This document shows, in pieces, positions 25,253-32,908 of a stretch of 64,000 nt of DNA. The DNA is from a bacterium. GTDB lineage: Bacteria > Armatimonadota > JACIXR01. The DNA is taken from the NCBI GenBank assembly GCA_014360495.1, contig JACIXR010000002.1, positions 62,001 to 126,000 of the forward strand, written 5' to 3'. The position numbers and the translations under genes are program-made. The notes beneath the pieces were generated by a model. That model saw only the letters and a list, made by a program, of their open reading frames with translations. It was not told where the DNA came from and ran no database searches. How positions within the stretch are numbered: the stretch's first letter is position 1; every line of letters begins with the position of its first letter.

Positions 25253-25753
25253 ATGGACCTTTTCGAAGCAATTGAGAAGAGGCGAAGCGTCCGCCTCTTC
25301 CAAACCCATCCTGTCCCTCTTGAGGACTTGAAGAAGATAGTGAACGCTGGAAGGCTCGCCCCATCGGGCTATAATCTGCAGAAGCGAGAATTCATTATAA
25401 TCACCGATAAAAGCATCCTCAATCGTCTAAACGATGTTCAACCCGTCTTCGATTGCGGAGGAGCTATAGCGGTCATCGTTGAGCCAACTAAATATGCTAT
25501 TGAGGATGCCTCTGCAGCAATAGAGAATATTCTCCTCGCAGCAACAGCCCTCGGCTATGGTTCATGTTGGGTTGAGGGAACGCTAATCCCTCACGAAGGA
25601 TGGGTCAAGGAACTTTTGGGCATTCCCAAGAGGAAAAGGCTCTTCGCCCTCATCCCAATCGGGATTCCGCTAACATCTGGAGAGCAAGCTCCAAAGAAAC
25701 CCCTTGAAGAGATAACATATCTCAATTATTACGGCAATAAGGAAGGGTTATGA
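25253..25753 (+). CDS. Nitroreductase-family flavoprotein
   Basis: A 166-residue short nitroreductase. AIEKRRSVRLFQTHPVP and AGRLAPSGYNLQKREFIII form the FMN-binding N-terminal part, and AAIENILLAATALGYGSCWV is the typical helix near residue 95. Likely an FMN-dependent NAD(P)H oxidoreductase. The substrate cannot be inferred. The ATG at 25253 follows AAAGGGGG. Its stop overlaps the next start as ATGA. Confidence 0.92.
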   Translation: MDLFEAIEKRRSVRLFQTHPVPLEDLKKIVNAGRLAPSGYNLQKREFIIITDKSILNRLNDVQPVFDCGGAIAVIVEPTKYAIEDASAAIENILLAATALGYGSCWVEGTLIPHEGWVKELLGIPKRKRLFALIPIGIPLTSGEQAPKKPLEEITYLNYYGNKEGL

Positions 25754-26067
25754 GATACGACCTTTCGGAGCCGCAAAGGGAGGATATCTTCGTCTCTGAG
25801 GAGATAGAGGTCTATTTCGCGAGAAAGCCCGGTCCACCCACATCCTTTCGCTGGAGAGGTAAAGATTTCAAGATAGTGAAATGCAAGTTCCAAGGTAGAA
25901 AGCTTGACTTCGGAAAGCGTTGGTGGCAAAGACATCATAAGGATTACTACATAGTTGAGGATGAAAATCGCAATGTCTTCCAAATCTATTACAATAGAGG
26001 TCCGAGAAGGAGATATTGGGTTCTCCTCAAGATTTTGAGGATAGCTCAGGGCGAATTGATAGATTAA
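25750..26067 (+). CDS. DUF6504-like small protein
   Basis: A 105-residue protein rich in aromatic and basic residues. The run SFRWRGKDFKIVKCKF, then RWWQRHHKDYYIVED, then YYNRGPRRRYWVLLKI resembles the small DUF6504 family, in which Trp-rich strands recur. In actinobacteria members sit near DNA-repair or polymerase genes, but nothing of that kind is beside it here. Function unknown. Translationally coupled to the nitroreductase by ATGA. Confidence 0.6.
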   Translation: MRYDLSEPQREDIFVSEEIEVYFARKPGPPTSFRWRGKDFKIVKCKFQGRKLDFGKRWWQRHHKDYYIVEDENRNVFQIYYNRGPRRRYWVLLKILRIAQGELID

Positions 26068-26082
26068 AAGGAGGTGACATTT

Positions 26083-26391
26083 TTGCCGATAGCGGAGATA
26101 AGCATAATACCCTTGGGAACTGGTTCACCTAGCGTTGGCGATTATGTCGCGAATTGCGTGAAAATATTGGAGGAAATGGGTTTGAATTATCAATTAACGC
26201 CTATGGGCACGGTATTTGAAGGCGAACTGGAGCAAATCCTTGAGGCTGTCCGTCGTATCCACGAAGTTCCCTTTCAAATGGGATGTCAAAGAGTCGTTAC
26301 CACACTGAAGATAGATGATAGGAGGGATAAGCCTGCAACTATGCGTTCAAAGGTAGAAGGAGTTGAGAGAAGACTTGGGAAAAAGCTATAG
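26083..26391 (+). CDS. MTH1187/YkoF-type thiamine-binding family protein
   Basis: A 102-residue protein of the DUF77 (MTH1187) fold: PIAEISIIPLGTGSPSVGDY at the start, LTPMGTVFEGELEQIL in the middle and RVVTTLKIDDRRDKP near the end. Some members bind thiamine or its pyrimidine. I choose the TTG at 26083, correctly spaced from AAAGGAGGTGA, over the GTG at 26074 that lies inside the ribosome site. No thiamine genes or TPP riboswitch are nearby, so the ligand is uncertain. Confidence 0.85.
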   Translation: MPIAEISIIPLGTGSPSVGDYVANCVKILEEMGLNYQLTPMGTVFEGELEQILEAVRRIHEVPFQMGCQRVVTTLKIDDRRDKPATMRSKVEGVERRLGKKL

Positions 26392-26392
26392 A

Positions 26393-27421
26393 ATGCTTGA
26401 GGAGATAAAAGAGCAGCCCAAATGTCTTGCGGAAACCTTCAAGCTTGAGACAGAAAAGGCAAGGGAGATAGGAAAGGAGATAAAGAGATTTTCTCCCGAA
26501 TGCGTGATGGTAGTGGCAAGGGGAACTTCCGATAATGTCGCAACTTATGCCAGGTATCTCATTCAATATGAAAACAAATTGCCCGTAGCCTCCGCCGCGC
26601 CCTCCCTTTACACCTTCTATGATGTGAAGTTGAAATTGGATAAGACCTTCGTGATAGGGATTTCCCAATCCGGAGAGACGCCCGATGTTGTTTATTGGAT
26701 AAGAAGGGCGAGGGAAGACGGAGCTTTGACCTGTGCCATCACAAACACGGAGGACTCGCCCTTGGAGAAAGAGGCGCATTTATCCCTGATAGCACGCTCA
26801 GGCAAGGAGGAAGCTGTCGCGGCAACTAAAACCTTCACCACTTCCCTCCTTGCAGTTGCTCTGCTTTCATTTCATTGGGCGGGAGACGAAGAGAGATTGG
26901 AGGAATTGAGCTCAACTCCTTCCCAAGCGGAGAAAATGCTCGCCCAAGCATCTTTGATTGAGGAACTGGTCCAGAGATATACTTATGTTGAGACGATGGC
27001 TGTCATCTCCCGTGGGTTTTCCTATCCTACAGCTTTGGAGATAGCCTTGAAGATAAGGGAAACATCCCTCGTTGATGCTGATGGCTTCTCTTCAGCCGAT
27101 TTTATGCACGGACCAGTGGCGGTTGTGAGAAAGGGTTTTCCCCTCTTCTTCGTCGCTCCGAAGGGGAAAATATTGGAGCATTTAATAGATATAGCTCAGC
27201 AATTGAGAAAAAGGGGAGCGGAGATAATCGCCCTTTCCAATAGCGAAAGGATGAGGAAATTGGCTAATTCCTATATTCCTGTTCCCTTTGATGGCGATGA
27301 GATGATTCTGCCCATAACCTCAATTATTGGCGGGCAGTTGTTTGCCTATTATCTGGCTATTTCCCGGGGATTGAACCCCGATAAACCTCGTGGATTAAGG
27401 AAGGTGACGCGCATATGGTGA
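26393..27421 (+). CDS. Double-SIS-domain sugar-phosphate isomerase/deaminase (GlmS-like, no glutaminase)
   Basis: Tandem SIS domains as in the isomerase half of GlmS. EIKEQPKCLAE is the usual entry, ARGTSDNVATYARYLI and GISQSGETPDVVYW mark the first SIS domain, and EIALKIRETSLVDADGFSSA the second. No N-terminal glutaminase domain is present, so it is more likely a glucosamine-6-phosphate deaminase-type or AgaS-like enzyme than a GlmS. I prefer the ATG at 26393, one base after the previous stop. A TTG at 26363 would add ten residues and cannot be excluded. The end overlaps the next gene by 7 bases. A role in amino-sugar use fits the CAZyme setting. Confidence 0.85.
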   Translation: MLEEIKEQPKCLAETFKLETEKAREIGKEIKRFSPECVMVVARGTSDNVATYARYLIQYENKLPVASAAPSLYTFYDVKLKLDKTFVIGISQSGETPDVVYWIRRAREDGALTCAITNTEDSPLEKEAHLSLIARSGKEEAVAATKTFTTSLLAVALLSFHWAGDEERLEELSSTPSQAEKMLAQASLIEELVQRYTYVETMAVISRGFSYPTALEIALKIRETSLVDADGFSSADFMHGPVAVVRKGFPLFFVAPKGKILEHLIDIAQQLRKRGAEIIALSNSERMRKLANSYIPVPFDGDEMILPITSIIGGQLFAYYLAISRGLNPDKPRGLRKVTRIW

Positions 27422-28467
27422 AGCCGAATTTTGAGAGAATGGAGAAGGCTTTACGCTTAGAAGGGGAGCCAGACCGTGTCCCCTTCATTGAGGGATGGAT
27501 AGATTACAGAGTTGCTTCCGCCTTTTTGGGGAAGCCGATAAGAAATTTCTCGGATTGGGTTGAGTTCTGGTGTAAAGCAGGATATGATTTCATCCATATC
27601 GTCCCTCCCTATTCCTTCCCCAGCCCGCGCCGGGAGGTCCATTTCAATTACAGCTTATACGAGGACCAATTATCCTCTCGCTCTTGGGTGGAGCAACATA
27701 GGGGAGCGATAACGAATGAAGAGGAATTTTCCGCTTATGATTTTCCCTCCCCCGAGGAGGTTGATTACTCCATCATTGCGGAGACAAGGAAAGCCCTACC
27801 AGAGGGTATGAAGATAATAACGGGAACGGGAGGGATTTTTGAGGAGACATCGTTCGCGATGGGTTTTGAGACGCTCGCTTTGTCCTTATACGATGAGCCA
27901 AAGCTCGTGGCAAAGGTTTTTGATAAAGTGGGGGAAATCCTCACGGAGATAACGGATATCGCCGCTGAGGCGTGTGAAGACGCTCTCGGAGCCCTTTGGT
28001 TGTCAGACGATATCGCTTATACCGAGGGGACTTTCTTTTCACCATCTGTTTACAGGAAATATCTTTTCCCCTGGTATAAGAGATTTGGGGAAATCTGCAA
28101 GAAATATGATGTTCCCTTCCTTTTCCATTCCGATGGCAAGCTTTGGGACATTTTGGACGATTTGATTGAATGTGGCGTTAACGCGATCCATCCAATTGAG
28201 CCGAAGGCTATGGATATAAGAGAAGTGAAGGAAAGATACGGGGACAAACTATGCATTCTTGGTGGTTTGAATTTGGATTATCCCCTATCAAGGGGAACAC
28301 CGAAGGAAGTGGAGGAAGAGGTAAAGCGACTAATAAAGGAAATCGCACCCGGGGGCGGTTATTGTCTCGGCTCCTCCAACAGCATCCCCGAATATGTCCC
28401 CTTGGAGAACTACAAAGCAATGCTTGAAAGCGGTCTGAAATACGGCAAATATCCCATATCCCTTTAG
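27415..28467 (+). CDS. UroD-family methyltransferase/decarboxylase-like protein
   Basis: A 350-residue TIM barrel of the uroporphyrinogen decarboxylase superfamily. The opening NFERMEKALRLEGEPDRVPF, LWLSDDIAYTEGTFFSPSVY, FLFHSDGKLWDILDDL and GGLNLDYPLSRGTPKEVEEE are typical of the broad UroD-like group that includes corrinoid methyltransferases (MtaA-type). No other haem-synthesis genes are near, so true HemE is unlikely. The last bases overlap the convergent hydrolase gene (shared TTAG). A second, divergent relative lies at 46369-47427 beside other CAZyme genes. Confidence 0.85.
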   Translation: MVKPNFERMEKALRLEGEPDRVPFIEGWIDYRVASAFLGKPIRNFSDWVEFWCKAGYDFIHIVPPYSFPSPRREVHFNYSLYEDQLSSRSWVEQHRGAITNEEEFSAYDFPSPEEVDYSIIAETRKALPEGMKIITGTGGIFEETSFAMGFETLALSLYDEPKLVAKVFDKVGEILTEITDIAAEACEDALGALWLSDDIAYTEGTFFSPSVYRKYLFPWYKRFGEICKKYDVPFLFHSDGKLWDILDDLIECGVNAIHPIEPKAMDIREVKERYGDKLCILGGLNLDYPLSRGTPKEVEEEVKRLIKEIAPGGGYCLGSSNSIPEYVPLENYKAMLESGLKYGKYPISL

Positions 28468-31346
28468 GGAATGAGATAGATATGCCAGGGTTGGGTAACT
28501 AATTGCCCATCCTTGATTTGCATCCGCTTTTTAGTGGTTACATCCTCTACTTGTGTTCTTCTCCCTAACTTGTAAGAGAAGCGTTTGAAGGAGAACAGCA
28601 CCGTTTTCCCCTCTTTGTTTCTCCATTCTACGCCAAACCAATCATCCCCCATGCCCAATAATCTCCTTTTTTCCATATAAGGAGCAACTATGTTAAAGCC
28701 GTTGTTGATTTCAGCAATTGCATTTTTGTCTTCCTCCGACAATCTATCTAATGAGAGTATGCCCAATACGCCTTTGCTCGCAAGTGCCCTAAAATAAGCC
28801 TCTTTATCAAAGATTGTATCCGCAACATAATAGTAAAGCCCATATTCTTTGCCTTTTATTTTCTCAAAGTAAGAATTGTCGCCATAGCCATATCCACCAC
28901 TTGACAAACCAAATGGTCCACATCCTTCAATATGTATCTCAGAATACCCCATCTCTTGCATTGCTTTTTGCATTTTGATTGTTCTCTCCAACTGAGGATA
29001 AGGGTTTGGTTGAGAGAAATCGGTTAGGACCCCAAAGGTAAGGAATGAATCTTGCCAATATCCATCAATCCCTAAAGACCTGATAGCTTTATATCGGTTA
29101 ATTGCATAGAGAAAATAACCGCCATACAGACTAACTCCAAAGACATCGTTATACCAAGTCACCGGAATGCCGTCTGCTTCTTGAGCAATCCACTCTGGAT
29201 GTTCTAATAAAAGAGGGGATGAATTTGATAAATGAGCTGGGGTGGACCAAATAAGGACCTTGATTCCCCTTTTATGAGCCTCATTACAAAGGTGGGCAAG
29301 GGCTTCTTCACCGCCAAGCGCGGGACTGATCTCCAGATGCCAAGGCGCGCATCCCGAACCGAAACACTTGCTTCCCTCCAGATATCTGTTGGGAGGATAC
29401 TCCGCGTCGCTTTCCCAGATGCCACCGGCAAGATAAAGAATCCTTATGCCCAACTTCCCCAAAATGGGTAGTTTGTCATCAGCAAAACGCCAGAGCCAAC
29501 TCTTTTCTAAATCCAGCTTGCCCTCACTTTTGTACCTATCAAAGGCATCGTCATAACCTTGCCAAAGGAGCGCGGGCTTCGGCTCTATTCTCTTCAAACC
29601 ATACAAGGAACGATATCTCCCCCCTAAATAATCAAAAACCTCGCTCCACTCATTTAATATACTCCATTTATCGGGAAATTTACCCTCACCCACAAGCCAA
29701 CATTTCATGGTTGTTTCCCCGTTCTTTAAGGGAATGGAGGAATTTATAATTAGCTTGTCCATTTCTTGATTGACGCCTACTTTTGCATAAACTACATCAT
29801 TGAAGAAGGAAACAATCGCTCTATTGGCTCCTCCATAGAATAGAAAAGGTTGTTGCCAAGCGAAGTAACCCATAGGTGGGAGTTGGAGGATGGAAAGGAA
29901 GCTCAGCTTTACCTCTTTGAAATCACCCCAAGATTGGTTTATAAACCAATCCCCGTTCCACCATTTTGCTTTCTCCTCTATCACTACTTCAAAAGGTTTT
30001 CCCTGGCATCTAAGGTTTCTGAATATAAGTTTATAAGAGAGCCCTTTGTAGATTCGCCTTCCTATTTTCTTCTCAGAGGGTATGAATACCCAATAAAGCT
30101 CGCCATTGATTTTTTCTGATTCAATCAGGCTTTTAATAATCACTACGTCTCCATTTATCTCATAACCTTTATAAAAGCACCTTTCAATCTTAACTTCCTC
30201 AACTTTCCCATTTCCCCTTTTCACCCAATCCCCGTTTTTATCCCTTTCAAGGAGATAATTCCTCCAATCCTTTATCTTTTCTACGCTACCGGAAAAAACT
30301 TTCAGTGTCGGCAAGGCTGGATTGTCGTTATCCTCAACTTCGTAATTCCCGATAAACAATTTTTGTATTCCTTTTAGATGCTCGCCTTCCTTCATAAGCT
30401 GAATTGCAACCCCTTGAGGAAAGGAAATAGCGACGCTTTCGCTTTCAACATCTATTTTGATTTTCTTCGGATAGACTCGTTTAGCTGAGCTGGTCTGGAC
30501 CCCTTCAAAAGATAAAAGACATTTCCCGATAGAGTTATAGGAAAATCTGAAAGTATTCGGACCTCGCTTTAGTTTGAGCAGGGGAAGGACAGAACGAGCA
30601 TCTAATTTTGCCGTGATGTAAAGGTCATATAAAACATTGTTGTTTTGACCTACAAATTTTAGGTAAATCGTTTTTGAACCGATTAAGGGTTGCGGGAGCT
30701 CAGCTTTGACTTGAGTGACTCCACCGGGAGGAGGTGATTTCCACATCAGGGTCCAATTTTCGGCATCGGCAGACGCATATATCCAAATCGCTCTTCCAAC
30801 CTTTTCCCATTCCCAATCTCCTACAGTTGTTATAAGCGAGCCCTCTGGGCTTGAAAGATTTAAGGATTTTATGGGAAAGGGAAATTCAAACTTATAAACC
30901 AACTCCCCAGTCCACCAAAGAATGTCTTCCCAATCGTTGAAGTAAAGGGCAGATACATTCATAGAATAGACATCTTTAAGAAATTTAGGCAATGGCGAAG
31001 AAATGGGGCGGGAAAGGAAGTTTTCTATTTTGTTTGACAAAATTTGTTTTCTGCCCCGATAATGGCGAAGGAAAGTATCGTAATAAAAGAAAGTAGCAGT
31101 TCCATCTGGAGTGAAAACGAGGACCGATTCAGAGGGAAGCTCCTTGGCGAGAAGGAAACCATTTAGGCGAGCATCTTTCAATTTTTCCATGTTAACGAGT
31201 GTGAGAGAAGTAAATCTTTCCTTTTCCGAAAACAAAGAAAAGGTGAAAGGGGTGGAGCTTATCATAATATCAGCGTTCCCGAAAGCGGGAAACATCAAAG
31301 AAAAAAGCGAAATTATAAACAACAATCCTTTATCCGTCTTCCTCAT
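28464..31346 (-). CDS. Large secreted glycoside-hydrolase-like protein, unclassified
   Basis: A 960-residue protein with a signal peptide (about 1-26) and then beta-rich N-terminal modules. A (beta/alpha)8-like catalytic region spans roughly 590-880, with markers LLWQGYDDAFDRYKS, AHKRGIKVLIWSTPAHL, LGIDGYWQDSF and YSEIHIEGCGPFG. The Asp in GYWQDSF sits where clan-D enzymes (GH27/31/36) keep their nucleophile after strand 4, so an alpha-galactosidase-like retaining hydrolase is my inference. I cannot assign a CAZy family. It starts in an ATGA overlap with GH5 and is the last gene of the 37649-28464 CAZyme operon. Confidence 0.7.
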   Translation of the reverse strand: MRKTDKGLLFIISLFSLMFPAFGNADIMISSTPFTFSLFSEKERFTSLTLVNMEKLKDARLNGFLLAKELPSESVLVFTPDGTATFFYYDTFLRHYRGRKQILSNKIENFLSRPISSPLPKFLKDVYSMNVSALYFNDWEDILWWTGELVYKFEFPFPIKSLNLSSPEGSLITTVGDWEWEKVGRAIWIYASADAENWTLMWKSPPPGGVTQVKAELPQPLIGSKTIYLKFVGQNNNVLYDLYITAKLDARSVLPLLKLKRGPNTFRFSYNSIGKCLLSFEGVQTSSAKRVYPKKIKIDVESESVAISFPQGVAIQLMKEGEHLKGIQKLFIGNYEVEDNDNPALPTLKVFSGSVEKIKDWRNYLLERDKNGDWVKRGNGKVEEVKIERCFYKGYEINGDVVIIKSLIESEKINGELYWVFIPSEKKIGRRIYKGLSYKLIFRNLRCQGKPFEVVIEEKAKWWNGDWFINQSWGDFKEVKLSFLSILQLPPMGYFAWQQPFLFYGGANRAIVSFFNDVVYAKVGVNQEMDKLIINSSIPLKNGETTMKCWLVGEGKFPDKWSILNEWSEVFDYLGGRYRSLYGLKRIEPKPALLWQGYDDAFDRYKSEGKLDLEKSWLWRFADDKLPILGKLGIRILYLAGGIWESDAEYPPNRYLEGSKCFGSGCAPWHLEISPALGGEEALAHLCNEAHKRGIKVLIWSTPAHLSNSSPLLLEHPEWIAQEADGIPVTWYNDVFGVSLYGGYFLYAINRYKAIRSLGIDGYWQDSFLTFGVLTDFSQPNPYPQLERTIKMQKAMQEMGYSEIHIEGCGPFGLSSGGYGYGDNSYFEKIKGKEYGLYYYVADTIFDKEAYFRALASKGVLGILSLDRLSEEDKNAIAEINNGFNIVAPYMEKRRLLGMGDDWFGVEWRNKEGKTVLFSFKRFSYKLGRRTQVEDVTTKKRMQIKDGQLVTQPWHIYLIP

Positions 31347-32908
31347 TCTTCAAGAAATTTTTCCAACTTGCTTGTCCAATTCTTGTCTTTCTGAGAAATG
31401 ATTAAAATTCGTCCTTTAGCCACTAATTTCCTTACGCTCTGAATTATCTCATCAGACAACTCATCCGCAAGGATAATTATTTTTCCGTATTTCCTTTTGC
31501 TCAAAAGTTCTCTCCTTTCTTTAATTGCTTGGATGAAAATCGTGTGGAAGGGAGTGGCTTTTTTTCTCATTAAAATATCGCTTATCAGCAATAAATCTTG
31601 GGGAGAACCGTATTGGCTACGCTTTCCCATATCGCAAATCACAGCTATTTTGGCTTCAGCGGAAGTTAGCCTGGGATTTTTAAAGCTCTGCGCGAAATCC
31701 TTGAGCACCTCAAAGCCAGAAGATAGGGATAGGTCTCGCTTCCCTTCCGCTTGCCCCGGTATCCCTTCCCACCAAGCCCAATAAAATACTCCTTGAATTC
31801 CCATCTCCTTCCATTGCTCCAAACAAGCCCTCATAACATCCCTATGAAGCAAGGATAGGTCGGGCTTATCGCCCGAGAAATTGTAGAATTTCCTCATTTC
31901 CTCAATATGCTTTCCCATCCAATCCTCGTTTAAACCCGCCACTCCATACTCTCCTACCATTACTGGCTTCCCCAATCCCGTGAACCAGCTTGTCCAGTTA
32001 GCCACTGCACAACGCAGGGCTTCATCATAGGGAGTATTGGGACAATGCATCCCGAAATAGAAATGGGGGAATAGAACATCAACTTCGGGAGGCGTGCGCC
32101 AAGTTGATGAGGGCGGAAGATAATTAACACCCGCTCCCCAATCTTGGATATCCATAAAGACAAGGCGATTTGGGTCTTCCTTCTTAACAGCAAGAGCACA
32201 GGCTTGCACCAGCTTGTAATATAGATTTTCATTCTCCGCCCATCCCCCAACGGGCTCGTTCCAGGGAACCTCTATTCCCGCCAAGGTTGGATTTCCCTTG
32301 TAATGGCGTGCTAACCAAGCTAAAGCCTTGGGAACATGTTCGTAGGCCTTATCCCAATCCAGCTCCACTTTCTCAATCTTTCCATCTTTCTCCTCTATCT
32401 TGGCGAGCCAAGAGATTGCCCCTCCGTGCTTTCCGCTTCCCCTCAATTGCTCCTGCCCTCCAGCGAAATATCTCCAAGGGTCCGCGGGAAGCTCGTGGAA
32501 CTCCAATATCACATAAAGCCCAAGCTCGCCCGCTTTTTGCACCAAAGCATCAAGAAAGCGAGGAAACCCATCCTTCAATTTATGCTGATGCATAATCTCC
32601 GAATAGTATGGGTTATCGGGAAAGATATCCGGGGCAGGCTCAATATAACTCATATTCAGAGGAACTCTCAAGGCGTTAAAGCCGAGTTTGGATATCGCTG
32701 TGAGATTCCTCTCCATCACGGATATCTCTTGAGATATCGCCCAACCGAGATGGGTCTCAAATAAATTCACGCCGAAAAGCCAAATCGGTTTCCCCGTTAT
32801 CCCATCAACTATCTTCCCTTTCTCCACCTTTAAAGGATGAAGCGAAGGGAATGCCACGGAAAAGACAAAGAGAAGAAACGTGAATAGATAAAACCTCCTG
32901 ATTTTCAT
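31343..32908 (-). CDS. Secreted GH5-like retaining glycoside hydrolase
   Basis: A 521-residue protein: signal peptide (about 1-21), then a GH5/clan-A barrel (about 40-410), then a Rossmann-like C-terminal piece (about 415-521). The acid/base Glu218 lies in VPWNEPVGGW and the nucleophile Glu320 in PVMVGEYGVAG. LGFNALRVPLNMSYIEP and LYVILEFHELP are also typical. GH5 acts on beta-glucans, mannans and related chains, and the specificity here is open. The start overlaps the preceding hydrolase stop by ATGA, and the end overlaps the next start by ATGA. Confidence 0.88.
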   Translation of the reverse strand: MKIRRFYLFTFLLFVFSVAFPSLHPLKVEKGKIVDGITGKPIWLFGVNLFETHLGWAISQEISVMERNLTAISKLGFNALRVPLNMSYIEPAPDIFPDNPYYSEIMHQHKLKDGFPRFLDALVQKAGELGLYVILEFHELPADPWRYFAGGQEQLRGSGKHGGAISWLAKIEEKDGKIEKVELDWDKAYEHVPKALAWLARHYKGNPTLAGIEVPWNEPVGGWAENENLYYKLVQACALAVKKEDPNRLVFMDIQDWGAGVNYLPPSSTWRTPPEVDVLFPHFYFGMHCPNTPYDEALRCAVANWTSWFTGLGKPVMVGEYGVAGLNEDWMGKHIEEMRKFYNFSGDKPDLSLLHRDVMRACLEQWKEMGIQGVFYWAWWEGIPGQAEGKRDLSLSSGFEVLKDFAQSFKNPRLTSAEAKIAVICDMGKRSQYGSPQDLLLISDILMRKKATPFHTIFIQAIKERRELLSKRKYGKIIILADELSDEIIQSVRKLVAKGRILIISQKDKNWTSKLEKFLEE